Assembly: GCF_035634895.1 (NCBI RefSeq) | Contig: NZ_DASQCC010000243.1 | Span: 1-64,000 of the forward strand | Source of the DNA: Actinophytocola sp035634895 | GTDB lineage: Bacteria; Actinomycetota; Actinomycetes; Mycobacteriales; Pseudonocardiaceae | Direction: 5' to 3' | DNA: 64,000 bases | Shown: in pieces, positions 41,097 to 49,397 of the stretch | Numbering within the stretch: the stretch's first letter is position 1 | How the letters are laid out: each line of letters begins with the position of its first letter | Program-made: the position numbers and the translations under genes | The notes under the pieces: generated by a model | Told to the model about the DNA's origin: nothing | What the model saw: only the letters and a program-made list of their open reading frames with translations | Databases searched by the model: none

Positions 41097-41333
41097 TCAC
41101 GACTCCCCGTCTGCCGTGACCGGGACTGAGGTCTGCGGACCCGAAGACCTGAACGCCGTGCGCATGCGCTCGACGTCATACACGGCCGTGACCTTCGGCC
41201 GCATCTCGCGGGTGTCTTTCTCGACTTCACTCAAGCGCTTTCGCAATCGAATAACAGCAATTCGATTCGCAACACAAAGCAGCGCGACAATCATAGTCGC
41301 AATTCCCCATAAGTTTTTCCGTCGGACTAACAT
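41097..41333 (-). CDS. small membrane protein, low GC
   Basis: A 78-residue protein with one N-terminal span (LWGIATMIVALLCVANRIAVI) and a coiled-coil-like charged tail. GC is clearly lower than in its neighbours. ATG behind GGGGGCGGG. Convergent with the regulator, two bases apart. Function unknown. Confidence 0.55.
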   Translation of the reverse strand: MLVRRKNLWGIATMIVALLCVANRIAVIRLRKRLSEVEKDTREMRPKVTAVYDVERMRTAFRSSGPQTSVPVTADGES

Positions 41334-41808
41334 TGACCCGCCCCCAGTCCTTTCCATGCAGCGATTCAATATGGACTGTCCCCAGATGCCGACTTTAACG
41401 CTTCGAGTGCGTGACATGCGGGTGAACTTGCAAGTGCAGTCGATCTACCGCAAGTGGCGGACGCGCGGAGCTAACGACCAGAGGCCACGCCAGATATTCA
41501 CCCGAGCAGGTGACATCACAAGACGGTGCGCGACACCGTGAGTAGAGCCAAGCGCCCACAAGCTGGAACAACAGGACACCTGCGCTCGCCACAACGCCCA
41601 ACCGGGTACGGTCTGCTCACCCAGTCGATACCCCCGGGTGTACCTGCCGTGGACCCGCCTGAGACCGCACGAGCCTGCCGCGAAGCCGCCGCCGGGATGC
41701 GACCGGGACACCGCCGGAAACGCGCCACGTTTCTGCATCGCTTCCGCCGGCGCGTTCCCGCGGGCCATTTCGGAACCGTTCCAGAGCAGTTCTGTGAGCG
41801 CCCTGGCG
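41334..41808. other. gene-free stretch next to the attachment site
   Basis: No reading frame here has convincing coding character or a ribosome site. A short palindrome GGAACCGTTCC lies at 41771-41781. Confidence 0.4.
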
Positions 41809-41852
41809 CGCATCCCCCGAGGCATCCCCCGACGCATCCCCCGCGGGGATGC
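41809..41852. repeat. three 12-bp direct repeats plus inverted half
   Basis: CGCATCCCCCGA, GGCATCCCCCGA and CGCATCCCCCGC are head to tail, and the last forms GCATCCCC..GGGGATGC (41834-41852) with what follows. They end 95 bp from the tRNA fragment, where integrase or excisionase arm sites would be expected. Function inferred from position. Confidence 0.6.
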
Positions 41853-41946
41853 AGGCCGCGTACCGAGACGTAATCTGCTGGATCGAAACGCACTGAAACG
41901 CGCGATCGAGAAAGGGCGACCAGGCAAAATGCAGGTCCGACACGCC

Positions 41947-41978
41947 GATGTGGCGGGTTCAAGTCCCGTCACTCACCC
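41947..41978 (+). other. right attachment site: 3' end of a tRNA gene (tRNA-His-like)
   Basis: The T arm GCGGG-TTCAAGT-CCCGT (41953-41969) and the 3' acceptor strand CACTCAC followed by C at the discriminator position are complete, but no anticodon or D arm precedes them. C at position 73 and the CACTCAC stem fit actinobacterial tRNA-His. Elements using tRNA 3' ends leave such a fragment at one boundary while the intact tRNA lies at the other, here beyond the left edge. Identity as tRNA-His is by recall, not search. Confidence 0.65.
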
Positions 41979-41994
41979 TCGGCGAAGCCTGTTC

Positions 41995-42012
41995 GGTGCC
42001 CTTCGGGGCACC
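41995..42012 (+). terminator. tRNA terminator hairpin
   Basis: GGTGCCC/GGGCACC with a TTCG-type tetraloop, 17 bases after the tRNA 3' end. It is probably the original terminator of the chromosomal tRNA gene, so chromosomal sequence starts here. Confidence 0.75.
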
Positions 42013-42093
42013 TTCCAGGTGAGGGTTCGTCATGATGTTGGGGGGCCGAGCCCCCCATGCCCCCCACGGTGCGCGGTGTCGGCGCGGCGCGGC

Positions 42094-42222
42094 TCGGTGA
42101 TGGTTCAGGCGCCCCCAGGCGATGGTTGGGCTCTGCTTGGTGATGGTTTGGGTGCCCCAGGCGGTGGTTTAGGTTTGGCTTGGTGGTGGTTTGGGTGCCG
42201 TCGGGCGGTGGTGGGGGTGGGG
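42094..42222. repeat. three imperfect 43-bp tandem repeats, G-rich
   Basis: Units start at 42094, 42137 and 42180, each beginning near GGTG(A/G)TGGTT and containing GGTGCCC-like and GGCGGTGGT parts. The plus strand is G/T-rich with several GGG runs at the end of the array and just beyond it. It lies just before the deazaflavin-dependent oxidoreductase gene, with no frame of its own. Confidence 0.6.
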
Positions 42223-42245
42223 GCGGTCGGATCTAGAGTCTTGGC

Positions 42246-42761
42246 GTGAATTTCTTGACGCCGGTGGCTCGGTGGTTGGGGCGTTTCCCCAGGGTGATGA
42301 AACTTGCGCCGGTGATCATTTGGATCGACCACAGGTTGCATCGGGTCAGTTCGGGGCGGGTCAGTTTGCTTCGGGTTGCGGGGATGCCTTCGTTGCGGTT
42401 GGTTACCACCGGGCGGAAGACTGGGCTGCCTCGGGCCAGTGACCTGCTTTACACGCCCTACGGGGACCAGTACGTGCTGATCGGGTCCGGGTGGGGGCGG
42501 CCGAAGCATCCGATGTGGACGCTCAACCTGATGGCGCATCCCGAGGCCACGATTCTTGTCCGTGGGCGGGTTGTGCCCGTGGTCGCGCGGCGGGCGCGGG
42601 AGGACGAGCTGGCGAAGCTCTGGGAGCTGGCCGTGCGTATCTGGCCCGGGTACGAGATGGAGAAGCGGCTCGCGGCCGGGCGTGAGTTCCGGGTCTTCGT
42701 GCTCAGCGAACGGTCAGTGGACGCCGTTGAAGTTGACCCGGAGGGTGTAGACGGAGCTTGA
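42246..42761 (+). CDS. deazaflavin (F420)-dependent nitroreductase-family oxidoreductase
   Basis: A 171-residue split-barrel protein of the Ddn family: LRLVTTGRKTGLPRASDLLYTPYGDQYVLIGSGWG followed by HPMWTLNLMAHPEATILVRGR, the typical F420-binding core. These actinobacterial enzymes use reduced F420 to reduce quinones or nitro compounds; the substrate here is unknown. GTG start. Its end overlaps the convergent gluconolactonase-like gene by 48 bases. Confidence 0.88.
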   Translation: MNFLTPVARWLGRFPRVMKLAPVIIWIDHRLHRVSSGRVSLLRVAGMPSLRLVTTGRKTGLPRASDLLYTPYGDQYVLIGSGWGRPKHPMWTLNLMAHPEATILVRGRVVPVVARRAREDELAKLWELAVRIWPGYEMEKRLAAGREFRVFVLSERSVDAVEVDPEGVDGA

Positions 42762-43610
42762 CGCCGTCACGAACAGCTCGTTGCGGCGGGGGCCGCCGAA
42801 CGTGAGGTTCGAGCAGGTCTCCGGGACCCGGAGCTTGCCGATCAGGGTGCCGTCGGGGGCGAAACAGTGCAGGCCGTCGTGGGCGGCGGTCCAGACCCGG
42901 CCTGCCGTGTCGACTCGGACGCCGTCGAAGCCGCCCGCGTCGCTGGTGCCGAAGATCTCGCCGCCGCTCAGGGTGCCGTTCTCGGCCACCTCGAAGACCC
43001 TGAGGTGGCTCGGGGTCTGTCTGGTGTCGGCGATGTACAACCTTGTCTCGTCCGCGGAGAAGGCCAGGCCGTTGGGGCGTTCGAAGTCGTCGGCGACGAT
43101 TCTGACCTCGCCGGTCGTGGGGTCCGCGCGGTAGACGTGGCAGGCGCCGATCTCGCTCTCGGCCTGGTAGCCCTCGTAGTCGGTGTCGATGCCGTAGGCC
43201 GGGTCGGTGAACCAGATCGAGCCGTCGGAGTGTTCGACCACGTCGTTCGGGCTGTTCAGGCGTTTGCCCTGGTAGCGGTCCGCGATGACGGTCACCGTGC
43301 CGTCGTGCTCGGTGCGGGTGACCCGCCGGTTGCCGTGCTCGCAGCTCACCAGCCGGCCCGCGCGGTCTCTTGTGTGCCCGTTGGCGTAGCCGGACGGCTG
43401 ACGGAACACGCCCACCTGGTCCGTCGTCTCGTCCCAGCGGAGCATGCGGTCGTTCGGGATGTCGCTGAACAGCAGATACCGGCCGGCGGGGAAGTACACC
43501 GGGCCCTCGGTCCAGCGGCAGCCGGTGTGCAGGCGCCGCATGAGGCCGTCGCCGTTCACGCCGGCGAACCGCTCGTCAAGTATCAGGAAATCGGTCTTGA
43601 CCAGTTCCAT
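42714..43610 (-). CDS. SMP-30/gluconolactonase/LRE-family protein
   Basis: A 298-residue six-bladed beta-propeller: WTEGPVYFPAGRYLLFSDIPNDRMLRW, the HTRDRAGRLVSCEHGNRRV strand pair, LNSPNDVVEHSDGSIWFTDPAYGI and the later SPNG-like ERPNGLAFSADE. The family includes metal-dependent sugar lactonases. ATG 43610 behind GGGGAA is preferred over an in-frame start 24 bases upstream. Divergent from the GAF-LytTR regulator. Confidence 0.88.
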   Translation of the reverse strand: MELVKTDFLILDERFAGVNGDGLMRRLHTGCRWTEGPVYFPAGRYLLFSDIPNDRMLRWDETTDQVGVFRQPSGYANGHTRDRAGRLVSCEHGNRRVTRTEHDGTVTVIADRYQGKRLNSPNDVVEHSDGSIWFTDPAYGIDTDYEGYQAESEIGACHVYRADPTTGEVRIVADDFERPNGLAFSADETRLYIADTRQTPSHLRVFEVAENGTLSGGEIFGTSDAGGFDGVRVDTAGRVWTAAHDGLHCFAPDGTLIGKLRVPETCSNLTFGGPRRNELFVTASSSVYTLRVNFNGVH

Positions 43611-43692
43611 GTCTTCCCCACGGGCCGGAAACACGGCATAGTTGGACAGCTACTCCCTGTGACAACGACGTCTTTGATCATAGGAGCCTCCG

Positions 43693-45066
43693 TTGGCTAT
43701 CGGCGCGGCGGGTGGGCGAGGCCGGGGATCTACGCGACACACCGTGGCTCGCGCCTGGGAGAGCTTCACGACCGGCGAGAACACCGTCGCCGGCGTCCGG
43801 CCGGCGATCCTGGCCTCCTGGTGGCGGTGCCGCGACCAGTACGACGTCGACCCGCGGCTGACGTCCGCGCCCGGCGCGGTCGAGCGCCACGAGCACCGCC
43901 TCGACCAGGACGTGGTCCTGACCAAAGTCGGCGGGCTGGCCGCGCTCGCCGGGCGGGAGATGGCCGACGAGGGCGGGATCGTCGCGGTCAGCGACGGATG
44001 GGGCCGGATCCTCGCCTCCTACGGCGCACCCGAGGCACGCAGGCGCGCCGAGCACAGCAACCTCGCGCCGCGGTCGGCCTGGTCCGAGCGGACCACCGGC
44101 ACCAACGGGATGGGCACCGCCCTCGAGGAACGTGGCGCGGTGACGGTGACGGGGCCGGAGCACTGGTGTGCGGGCTTCCACGACTGGGCCTGTGCCGGGA
44201 TCGCGATCCGCGACGTCGTCACCGGCACCCCGCTCGCGACGATCGATGTCTCGCGGTGGGGTGCGGGGCTGCCCCAGCAGGTGCCGGTCTGGCTCGAGAA
44301 GGCCGCGGCCAGCGTCGAGTCTGACCTGCACCGGCGGGCGGTGCTGGACGGACAAAGCGTCGTCGCCGGGTTCGCCGCCGAGGCGGGCGACGGGCCGTAC
44401 GTGTGTCTCGACCTCGGCGGGCGGGTGATCGTCGCGAACTCCGCGGCCGTGTCGCTGCTGGGGATGCCGTTCGACGGTCCCGTGGTCGCGCCGCTGCGGC
44501 GGTGGCGGCCGGACGTGCCGGGACTGTCCGAGGTGGTGCGGTGGGCCACCGGGCGGTCGCTCGAACAGCCGCGGTGGCGCGGGTTCGCGCGGGTCGTCGT
44601 GCGGGACGGCCCGGTTGCGGTGGGGTTGCGGCCACTGTTCGCGGACAACCGGCTGGTCGGGATGTGCTGTGAGTTCGGGATGCAGGACGGGGAGGAGTAC
44701 ACCGACCCCGCCGGCATGGCCGCCGGCGGGCCGAAGCGGGTCATCGGGGTGCGGGACAACCGGCTGGTCGTGCTCGTGCCGTCGGAGATCCGCTACGCGG
44801 AGGCCGACCGGAACACCGTGTGGCTGAGCACGGACCGGGGCCGGTTGCAGGCGGCCGTTCGCGGGCTGGACAACGTCGACCAGCTCCTGCGCGCGCACGG
44901 GTTCTGCCGGGTGCACCGGCGGTTCCTGGTCAACCTCGGGCGGGTCGCCGAGGTGGAGCGTGGGGGCAAGGGCGAGCTGTTCCTCATCACCGATCCGCGG
45001 GCGCCGGAGCTCATCCCGGTGTCGCGGCGGCACGCGCCCGAAGTACGACGGCTGCTCGGCGTGTGA
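43693..45066 (+). CDS. GAF-LytTR transcriptional regulator
   Basis: A 457-residue protein. An AcoR-like N-terminal part with GAF domain (about 65-210, SERTTGTNGMGTALEERGAV) is followed by a PAS-like sensor (about 225-325). The C-terminus is a LytTR DNA-binding domain (about 355-455) with FCRVHRRFLVNLGRVAEVE. AcoR-type GAF modules usually precede a sigma-54 ATPase; here a LytTR domain replaces it. TTG 43693 follows AGGAG. The transporter-like gene starts three bases after its stop. Confidence 0.8.
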   Translation: MAIGAAGGRGRGSTRHTVARAWESFTTGENTVAGVRPAILASWWRCRDQYDVDPRLTSAPGAVERHEHRLDQDVVLTKVGGLAALAGREMADEGGIVAVSDGWGRILASYGAPEARRRAEHSNLAPRSAWSERTTGTNGMGTALEERGAVTVTGPEHWCAGFHDWACAGIAIRDVVTGTPLATIDVSRWGAGLPQQVPVWLEKAAASVESDLHRRAVLDGQSVVAGFAAEAGDGPYVCLDLGGRVIVANSAAVSLLGMPFDGPVVAPLRRWRPDVPGLSEVVRWATGRSLEQPRWRGFARVVVRDGPVAVGLRPLFADNRLVGMCCEFGMQDGEEYTDPAGMAAGGPKRVIGVRDNRLVVLVPSEIRYAEADRNTVWLSTDRGRLQAAVRGLDNVDQLLRAHGFCRVHRRFLVNLGRVAEVERGGKGELFLITDPRAPELIPVSRRHAPEVRRLLGV

Positions 45067-45069
45067 CCC

Positions 45070-46023
45070 ATGGACTACGTCTTCGTCTTCATCTCCGGCG
45101 CGGTGCTGTTGGTCTACAGCGCGGAGAAGCTGATCGACCAGCTCGTCACGATCGCCCGCGGTCTGCGGATCTCGCTGTTCCTGCTCGCCGTCGTCTTCAC
45201 CGGGATCGAGTTCGACGACGTCTTCCTCGGCGTCGCGCTCAACGTCGAGGACCTCGGCGACGTGGCGCTCGGGACCGTGTTCGGGACGGCGCTCTCGCTG
45301 GTCGGGATCGTGCTCGCGCTCGCGGCCATCCTCACGCCGACCGAGGTGCGGGTGCCGCGCGACTACCTCGTCATCTTCGCCGCCGCGCCGCTGGTGATGG
45401 TCGTGTTCGCGTTGACGCCGCTCGGTCTCGTCGACGGGATCGTGCTGCTCGCGCTGTTCGTGCTCTTCATCGGCTATGTCGCCGTGCGGGAGCCCCGGCG
45501 GGACAAGCCCGTCTTCCGGGACACGGAGGTGTTGGAGAGCACCGGAAGGCGGGCCGGGTGGGCCGGGATCGGGTTCGCGGTGCTCGCGGTCTGCGGGCTC
45601 GTCGTCGGATCCGCGACCGTCGGCATCGGCACCGGCGGGATCCTGGCGACCTACGGGCTCGACGGCACGCTCTTCGGCGCGACCATCGCCACGCTCGTGC
45701 TGACGGTCGAGGACGTGTTCCTGACCGTCGAGCCGGTCCGCAGGGGGGCGCCGGAGATCGGGGTCGGGAACGTCATCGGCAGTGTGGTCTTCTCGGTCAC
45801 CGGAAAGCTCGGGATCATTCTGCTGACCGGCGGTCTCACGGTCGGCCGGTATGTGCTTTCCTGGCACCTGCCGGTGTTGGTCGTGCTGACCGGGGCCGCC
45901 GCCGTCTTCCTGTCGACCGGGCGGCTGCGGCGGTGGCACGGCTGGGTGTTGCTCGGGCTCTACGTCGCGTACTGGGTGGTCAGCTACGGGGTATTCGACG
46001 GGGTACCAACGGAGGTGGATTAG
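45070..46023 (+). CDS. cation/Ca2+ exchanger-like membrane protein
   Basis: A 317-residue protein with ten or so spans and two related halves, as in the CaCA (Na+/Ca2+, H+/Ca2+) exchangers. The alpha-repeat regions are recognisable (FTGIEFDDVFLGVALNVEDLG; LTVEDVFLTVEPVRRG..GNVIGSVVFSVTG), but the first lacks the usual ATS(L/I)PE signature and instead has EFDD. Cation transport is therefore likely, the ion uncertain. It is co-transcribed with the LytTR regulator. Confidence 0.7.
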   Translation: MDYVFVFISGAVLLVYSAEKLIDQLVTIARGLRISLFLLAVVFTGIEFDDVFLGVALNVEDLGDVALGTVFGTALSLVGIVLALAAILTPTEVRVPRDYLVIFAAAPLVMVVFALTPLGLVDGIVLLALFVLFIGYVAVREPRRDKPVFRDTEVLESTGRRAGWAGIGFAVLAVCGLVVGSATVGIGTGGILATYGLDGTLFGATIATLVLTVEDVFLTVEPVRRGAPEIGVGNVIGSVVFSVTGKLGIILLTGGLTVGRYVLSWHLPVLVVLTGAAAVFLSTGRLRRWHGWVLLGLYVAYWVVSYGVFDGVPTEVD

Positions 46024-46026
46024 GCC

Positions 46027-47427
46027 TTGCGTGCCATGCGGATGTTCGCGGCAGTCCTGACCAGTGCGTTCCTCTCGGCCGGCACGGTCACCGCGGCGGC
46101 GGAGCCGGCGTGGTCGCCGGAGCCGATCGGCTGGGGCCCGTGCATCGACTTCCCGGACGGGGAGTGCGGAACCCTGCGGGTGCCGCTGGACTGGGACCGG
46201 CCGCGGGGCGCGACGGTCGACCTCGCGGTGGCGCGGCACCGGGCCACCGACCCGGCGCACCGAATCGGTGTGCTGCTGGTCAACCCGGGCGGTCCCGGCA
46301 CATCGAACGCGGAGTTCGCGCTCACCACCACCTACTTCAGCCCGGCGGTCCTGGCCAGGTTCGACCTCGTCGGCTTCGACATGCGCGGCACGGGCGGCAG
46401 CGAGTTCATCCGGTGCCCGGACCCGACCGGACCACGGCCGAGCGGCGAACCGGTCGACCGGGCCGAGTTCGACGCCTTCCGGGCCTACGACAAGCAGCTG
46501 ATCGCGGGCTGCCGGGCGCAGAACAGCCCGATCTTCGACCATGCCGACACCGGGACCGGCGCGCGGGACATGGACGCCGTCCGCCGCGCGCTCGGCGAGC
46601 GGAAGATCAGCTACCACGGGATCTCCTACGGGACGCTGCTCGGCCAGCAGTACGCCGAGCAGTTCGGCGACCACGTGCGTGCGATGGTGCTGGACAGCAA
46701 CATCGACCACAGCGTCGATCTCCGGCACTTCATGGTCGACCGGGCCGCCGCCGCGGACGACGCGTTCATGGCGTTCGTGCGCTGGTGCGACCGCACGGCC
46801 ACCTGCGTGCTGCACGGCCAGGACGTCCTGGCGACGTGGCAGCGGGCGCTCGCCGCCGCCGACCTGCAACCGTTGTCCCGCAACTGGTTGCGGGACTGGG
46901 TGTTCGGCGAGCTGTACGGCCCGGACTACGACTACATCGCGCGGCTGATCGCCGACACGGCGGCGGGCCAACCGCCGTTCTCGGCACAGTTCGAGTACAA
47001 CTACGACTCGGTCCGGCTGGCGACCGTGTGCCAGGACTTCGCCCTGCGGATCAGGGACTACCGGCAGTACTCGGCGCTGCGGGCCGAGGAGCTGCGGCGC
47101 GGGCCACTCATGCTCGGCGGCTCCCTGGGCCACGACGAGGCGGTGACGTGCATGGGGGTCTCCGGGCCACCGGTGAACCCGCCGCACCGGCTGAACATCC
47201 CGCACGCGCCGACGATCCTGCTGCTGAACTCACTGCACGACCCGGCTACGCCGTACGCGTGGGCGCTCGACATCCATCGACAGGCTCCGCGGAACACCGC
47301 ACTCGTGACCTACGAGGGCGCCGGCCACGCGGTGTACCAGCGCAGCGCCTGCACCCGCGCCTACGCGGACGACTACCTGCTCGCACTGACGGTTCCCCGG
47401 CCCGGCGCCCGCTGTCCGGCCGCGTAG
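46027..47427 (+). CDS. secreted alpha/beta-hydrolase, tripeptidyl aminopeptidase-like
   Basis: A 466-residue exported hydrolase. A signal peptide (about 1-25) is followed by CGTLRVPLDWDRP, an oxyanion segment LLVNPGGPG, the nucleophile GISYG (Ser about 200), the acid in LHDPATP and the His in GAGHAVYQ, with a TAP-like C-terminal domain. This set matches Streptomyces-type secreted proteases. TTG 46027 is spaced correctly from GGAGGT that overlaps the upstream gene end; ATG 46036 is an alternative. Third gene after the regulator. Confidence 0.87.
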   Translation: MRAMRMFAAVLTSAFLSAGTVTAAAEPAWSPEPIGWGPCIDFPDGECGTLRVPLDWDRPRGATVDLAVARHRATDPAHRIGVLLVNPGGPGTSNAEFALTTTYFSPAVLARFDLVGFDMRGTGGSEFIRCPDPTGPRPSGEPVDRAEFDAFRAYDKQLIAGCRAQNSPIFDHADTGTGARDMDAVRRALGERKISYHGISYGTLLGQQYAEQFGDHVRAMVLDSNIDHSVDLRHFMVDRAAAADDAFMAFVRWCDRTATCVLHGQDVLATWQRALAAADLQPLSRNWLRDWVFGELYGPDYDYIARLIADTAAGQPPFSAQFEYNYDSVRLATVCQDFALRIRDYRQYSALRAEELRRGPLMLGGSLGHDEAVTCMGVSGPPVNPPHRLNIPHAPTILLLNSLHDPATPYAWALDIHRQAPRNTALVTYEGAGHAVYQRSACTRAYADDYLLALTVPRPGARCPAA

Positions 47428-47440
47428 CCGCGACGAGCGG

Positions 47441-48445
47441 TCACGCCGCCGCCAGGATCCGTTCGACCAGCTCGACGACCCGCACCGAGTCCCGCGGGTC
47501 GACTGGCATTGGGTCACCGGACCGCAGGGCGCGTGCCAGCAGCACGTAGAACTCGGCGTAGCGGCCGGCCTCCGTCGGCACCGCCCTGGTCGCCCCGTCG
47601 ATGCCGACCCTGCCCCAGGCGGACGCCGGCTCGTGGCCGAAGTCCTGGTCGGTGGGCCGGGCGCCGGCGCGGAGTGCGGCCTCCTGCGGGTCCAGGCCGT
47701 GCTTGGTGAAGCCAGCCTGGGAGCCCAGCACCCGGAACCGCGGTCCGACCTGGGCCGCGAGGCCGTTCATCCACAGGTGCGAGCGGACACCCGACTCGTG
47801 CTCCAGCACCACGAAGGCGTCGTCGCCGCCAAGGCTCCTGCGACCGGCCACCTCCTGGTAGACGGGGACCGCCGTGCCGAACAGCCGCACTGCCTGGTCG
47901 ATGACGTGCGTGCCGAGGTCGTACAGGATGCCGCCGCCCTCGGTCACCGGCGTCGACGTCTTCCACGACGAGCCGCGGTCGGGCTTCCACCACTCGAACC
48001 GGGACTCGAACCGCCACACGTCGCCGAGCGCCTTCTCGGCCAGCAGGCGTTGGAGCGTGCGGAAGTCCCCGTCCCAGCGGCGGTTCTGGAACACGGTCAG
48101 CGGCACGCTGAGGCGGTCGGCCTTCTCGACGAGTGCCCGGCCCTCGCCCGAGGTGACGGTGAACGGCTTGTCGACCACCACGGCGACCCCGGCGTCGAGG
48201 AACCTGTCCGCCAGCTCCGCGTGGGTGGCCGGCGGCGAGCCGATGATCACCAGGTCCAGCCCCTGGTCGAGCAGCGCGTCGGCGCTGTCCACCACGAGGG
48301 CCTCGGGGTAGCGGGCGCGCACCTCGTCGCGGCGGCTCGTCATGACCGCGTGGAGCGTGTAGTCGGGATCCGCGGCGATGAACGGCGAGTGGAACACGCG
48401 CCCGGCGGTCCCGAAGCCGATGACCGCCGTCCTCAGTGGACTCAT
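47441..48445 (-). CDS. Gfo/Idh/MocA-family oxidoreductase
   Basis: A 334-residue NAD(P)-dependent oxidoreductase: Rossmann start AVIGFGTAGRVFHSPFI, the conserved VVVDKPFTV (catalytic Lys in EKP/DKP) and a C-terminal beta-sheet domain with GGGILYDLGTHVIDQAV. The acceptor is probably a sugar or inositol derivative. Divergent from the TPR gene; the two promoters share the 97-bp gap. Confidence 0.92.
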   Translation of the reverse strand: MSPLRTAVIGFGTAGRVFHSPFIAADPDYTLHAVMTSRRDEVRARYPEALVVDSADALLDQGLDLVIIGSPPATHAELADRFLDAGVAVVVDKPFTVTSGEGRALVEKADRLSVPLTVFQNRRWDGDFRTLQRLLAEKALGDVWRFESRFEWWKPDRGSSWKTSTPVTEGGGILYDLGTHVIDQAVRLFGTAVPVYQEVAGRRSLGGDDAFVVLEHESGVRSHLWMNGLAAQVGPRFRVLGSQAGFTKHGLDPQEAALRAGARPTDQDFGHEPASAWGRVGIDGATRAVPTEAGRYAEFYVLLARALRSGDPMPVDPRDSVRVVELVERILAAA

Positions 48446-48542
48446 ACCAGCAACCTGCCAGGGTCGACGTACTCGGGCAACGGACCGGCGATGGGGCCCT
48501 CAGCCGTGTCGCGTGAACCCCTTGTCGGGCCCGTAGGTCATT

Positions 48543-49397
48543 ATGGTGCCGACGGAGGTGGTGACACCCGACATGTCGGACCACACGCGCGAGCTCATTC
48601 AGGCGGTGAGCCTCGACCGGCACGGGCCGGCGCGGGTCGGCGCGTGGCTGGCCGGGCACGGTGCGGAGGTCGTGGCCGCGGTGCTGGCGTGTGACCGGGA
48701 CGGGCGGCGCGGGCACGGGACCCGGCTCGCGGCCGCGGTCTGGCCGGCCGCCGGTCTGGTGCGGGATCCGGCCTGGTGGACGGAGCTGGCCGAGGCCGGC
48801 GAGGTGCTCGCCATCGCCGACCGGGACCCCGTGGCGCTGGTCGACCTGCTGCACCGGGGCGCCACCACGTTCGCCGAGGGTGGTGACCGGTTGCGGGCCG
48901 AGGAACGGTGGGTGCGCGCGCTGGCGATCACCCGCCGGGAGGGGCTCGACGACCTCGGCCAGGCGGTGCTCCGCGCACTCGGCGACCTCTACCGCGACTG
49001 GGGCCGGTTGAGCAAGGCGCTCGACGCCTACCTGGGTCTGGTGGACCTGCGCGAAGATGCCGGCGACCCCGCCGGCATCGCGGACGCCCTGTCCAGTGTC
49101 GGCGCCACGATGCACGCCGCCGGCCGGCCGCGGTCGGCGACGGAGTACTTCGACCGCGCCGACGAGGTGCTGAGCGAGGTCGCTGGCGCGCGGGAGGCCC
49201 ATGCCCGCGTCCTGGTGTGGTGTGGGCGCACCAGGTGGGAGCAGGGACAGCACGGCGCCGCCCGCCGCCGGTGGAGCCAGGCCCTCGCCATTCTCGTCGA
49301 CGTCGACGAGGCCGCCGCCGACGAGGTCCGGGAGCTGCTGGCGACCGAGCCGACCTACTCGAACACGTCGTCGTCGCCGTCCGGCGGGGTCGGGTAG
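48543..49397 (+). CDS. TPR-repeat protein
   Basis: A 284-residue helical protein with at least three TPR-like pairs (about 100-240: RAEERWVRALAITRREG; KALDAYLGLVDLREDAGD; SATEYFDRADEVLSEVAG). ATG 48543 is used; ATG 48573 is possible. Its last 43 bases overlap the convergent Fic-like gene. TPR proteins are protein-binding scaffolds; no partner is evident. Confidence 0.75.
   Translation: MVPTEVVTPDMSDHTRELIQAVSLDRHGPARVGAWLAGHGAEVVAAVLACDRDGRRGHGTRLAAAVWPAAGLVRDPAWWTELAEAGEVLAIADRDPVALVDLLHRGATTFAEGGDRLRAEERWVRALAITRREGLDDLGQAVLRALGDLYRDWGRLSKALDAYLGLVDLREDAGDPAGIADALSSVGATMHAAGRPRSATEYFDRADEVLSEVAGAREAHARVLVWCGRTRWEQGQHGAARRRWSQALAILVDVDEAAADEVRELLATEPTYSNTSSSPSGGVG

Noticed and set aside
41809..42222. 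Tandem repeats near the element end as a CRISPR array
   Set aside because: Units are head to tail without unique spacers, and no cas gene is in the window.
41938..42249. Open frame running through the tRNA fragment and repeats
   Set aside because: Created by tRNA 3' end and G-rich repeats; no coding character.
43678..47205. Very long open frame on the minus strand opposite the regulator, transporter and hydrolase genes
   Set aside because: It is the GC-rich antisense shadow of three recognisable genes; its translation is Arg/Pro/Asp-rich with no domain.
44820..47549. Long plus-strand open frame across the same genes
   Set aside because: Third-frame shadow of the exchanger and hydrolase genes, with Arg/Ala-rich nonsense composition.
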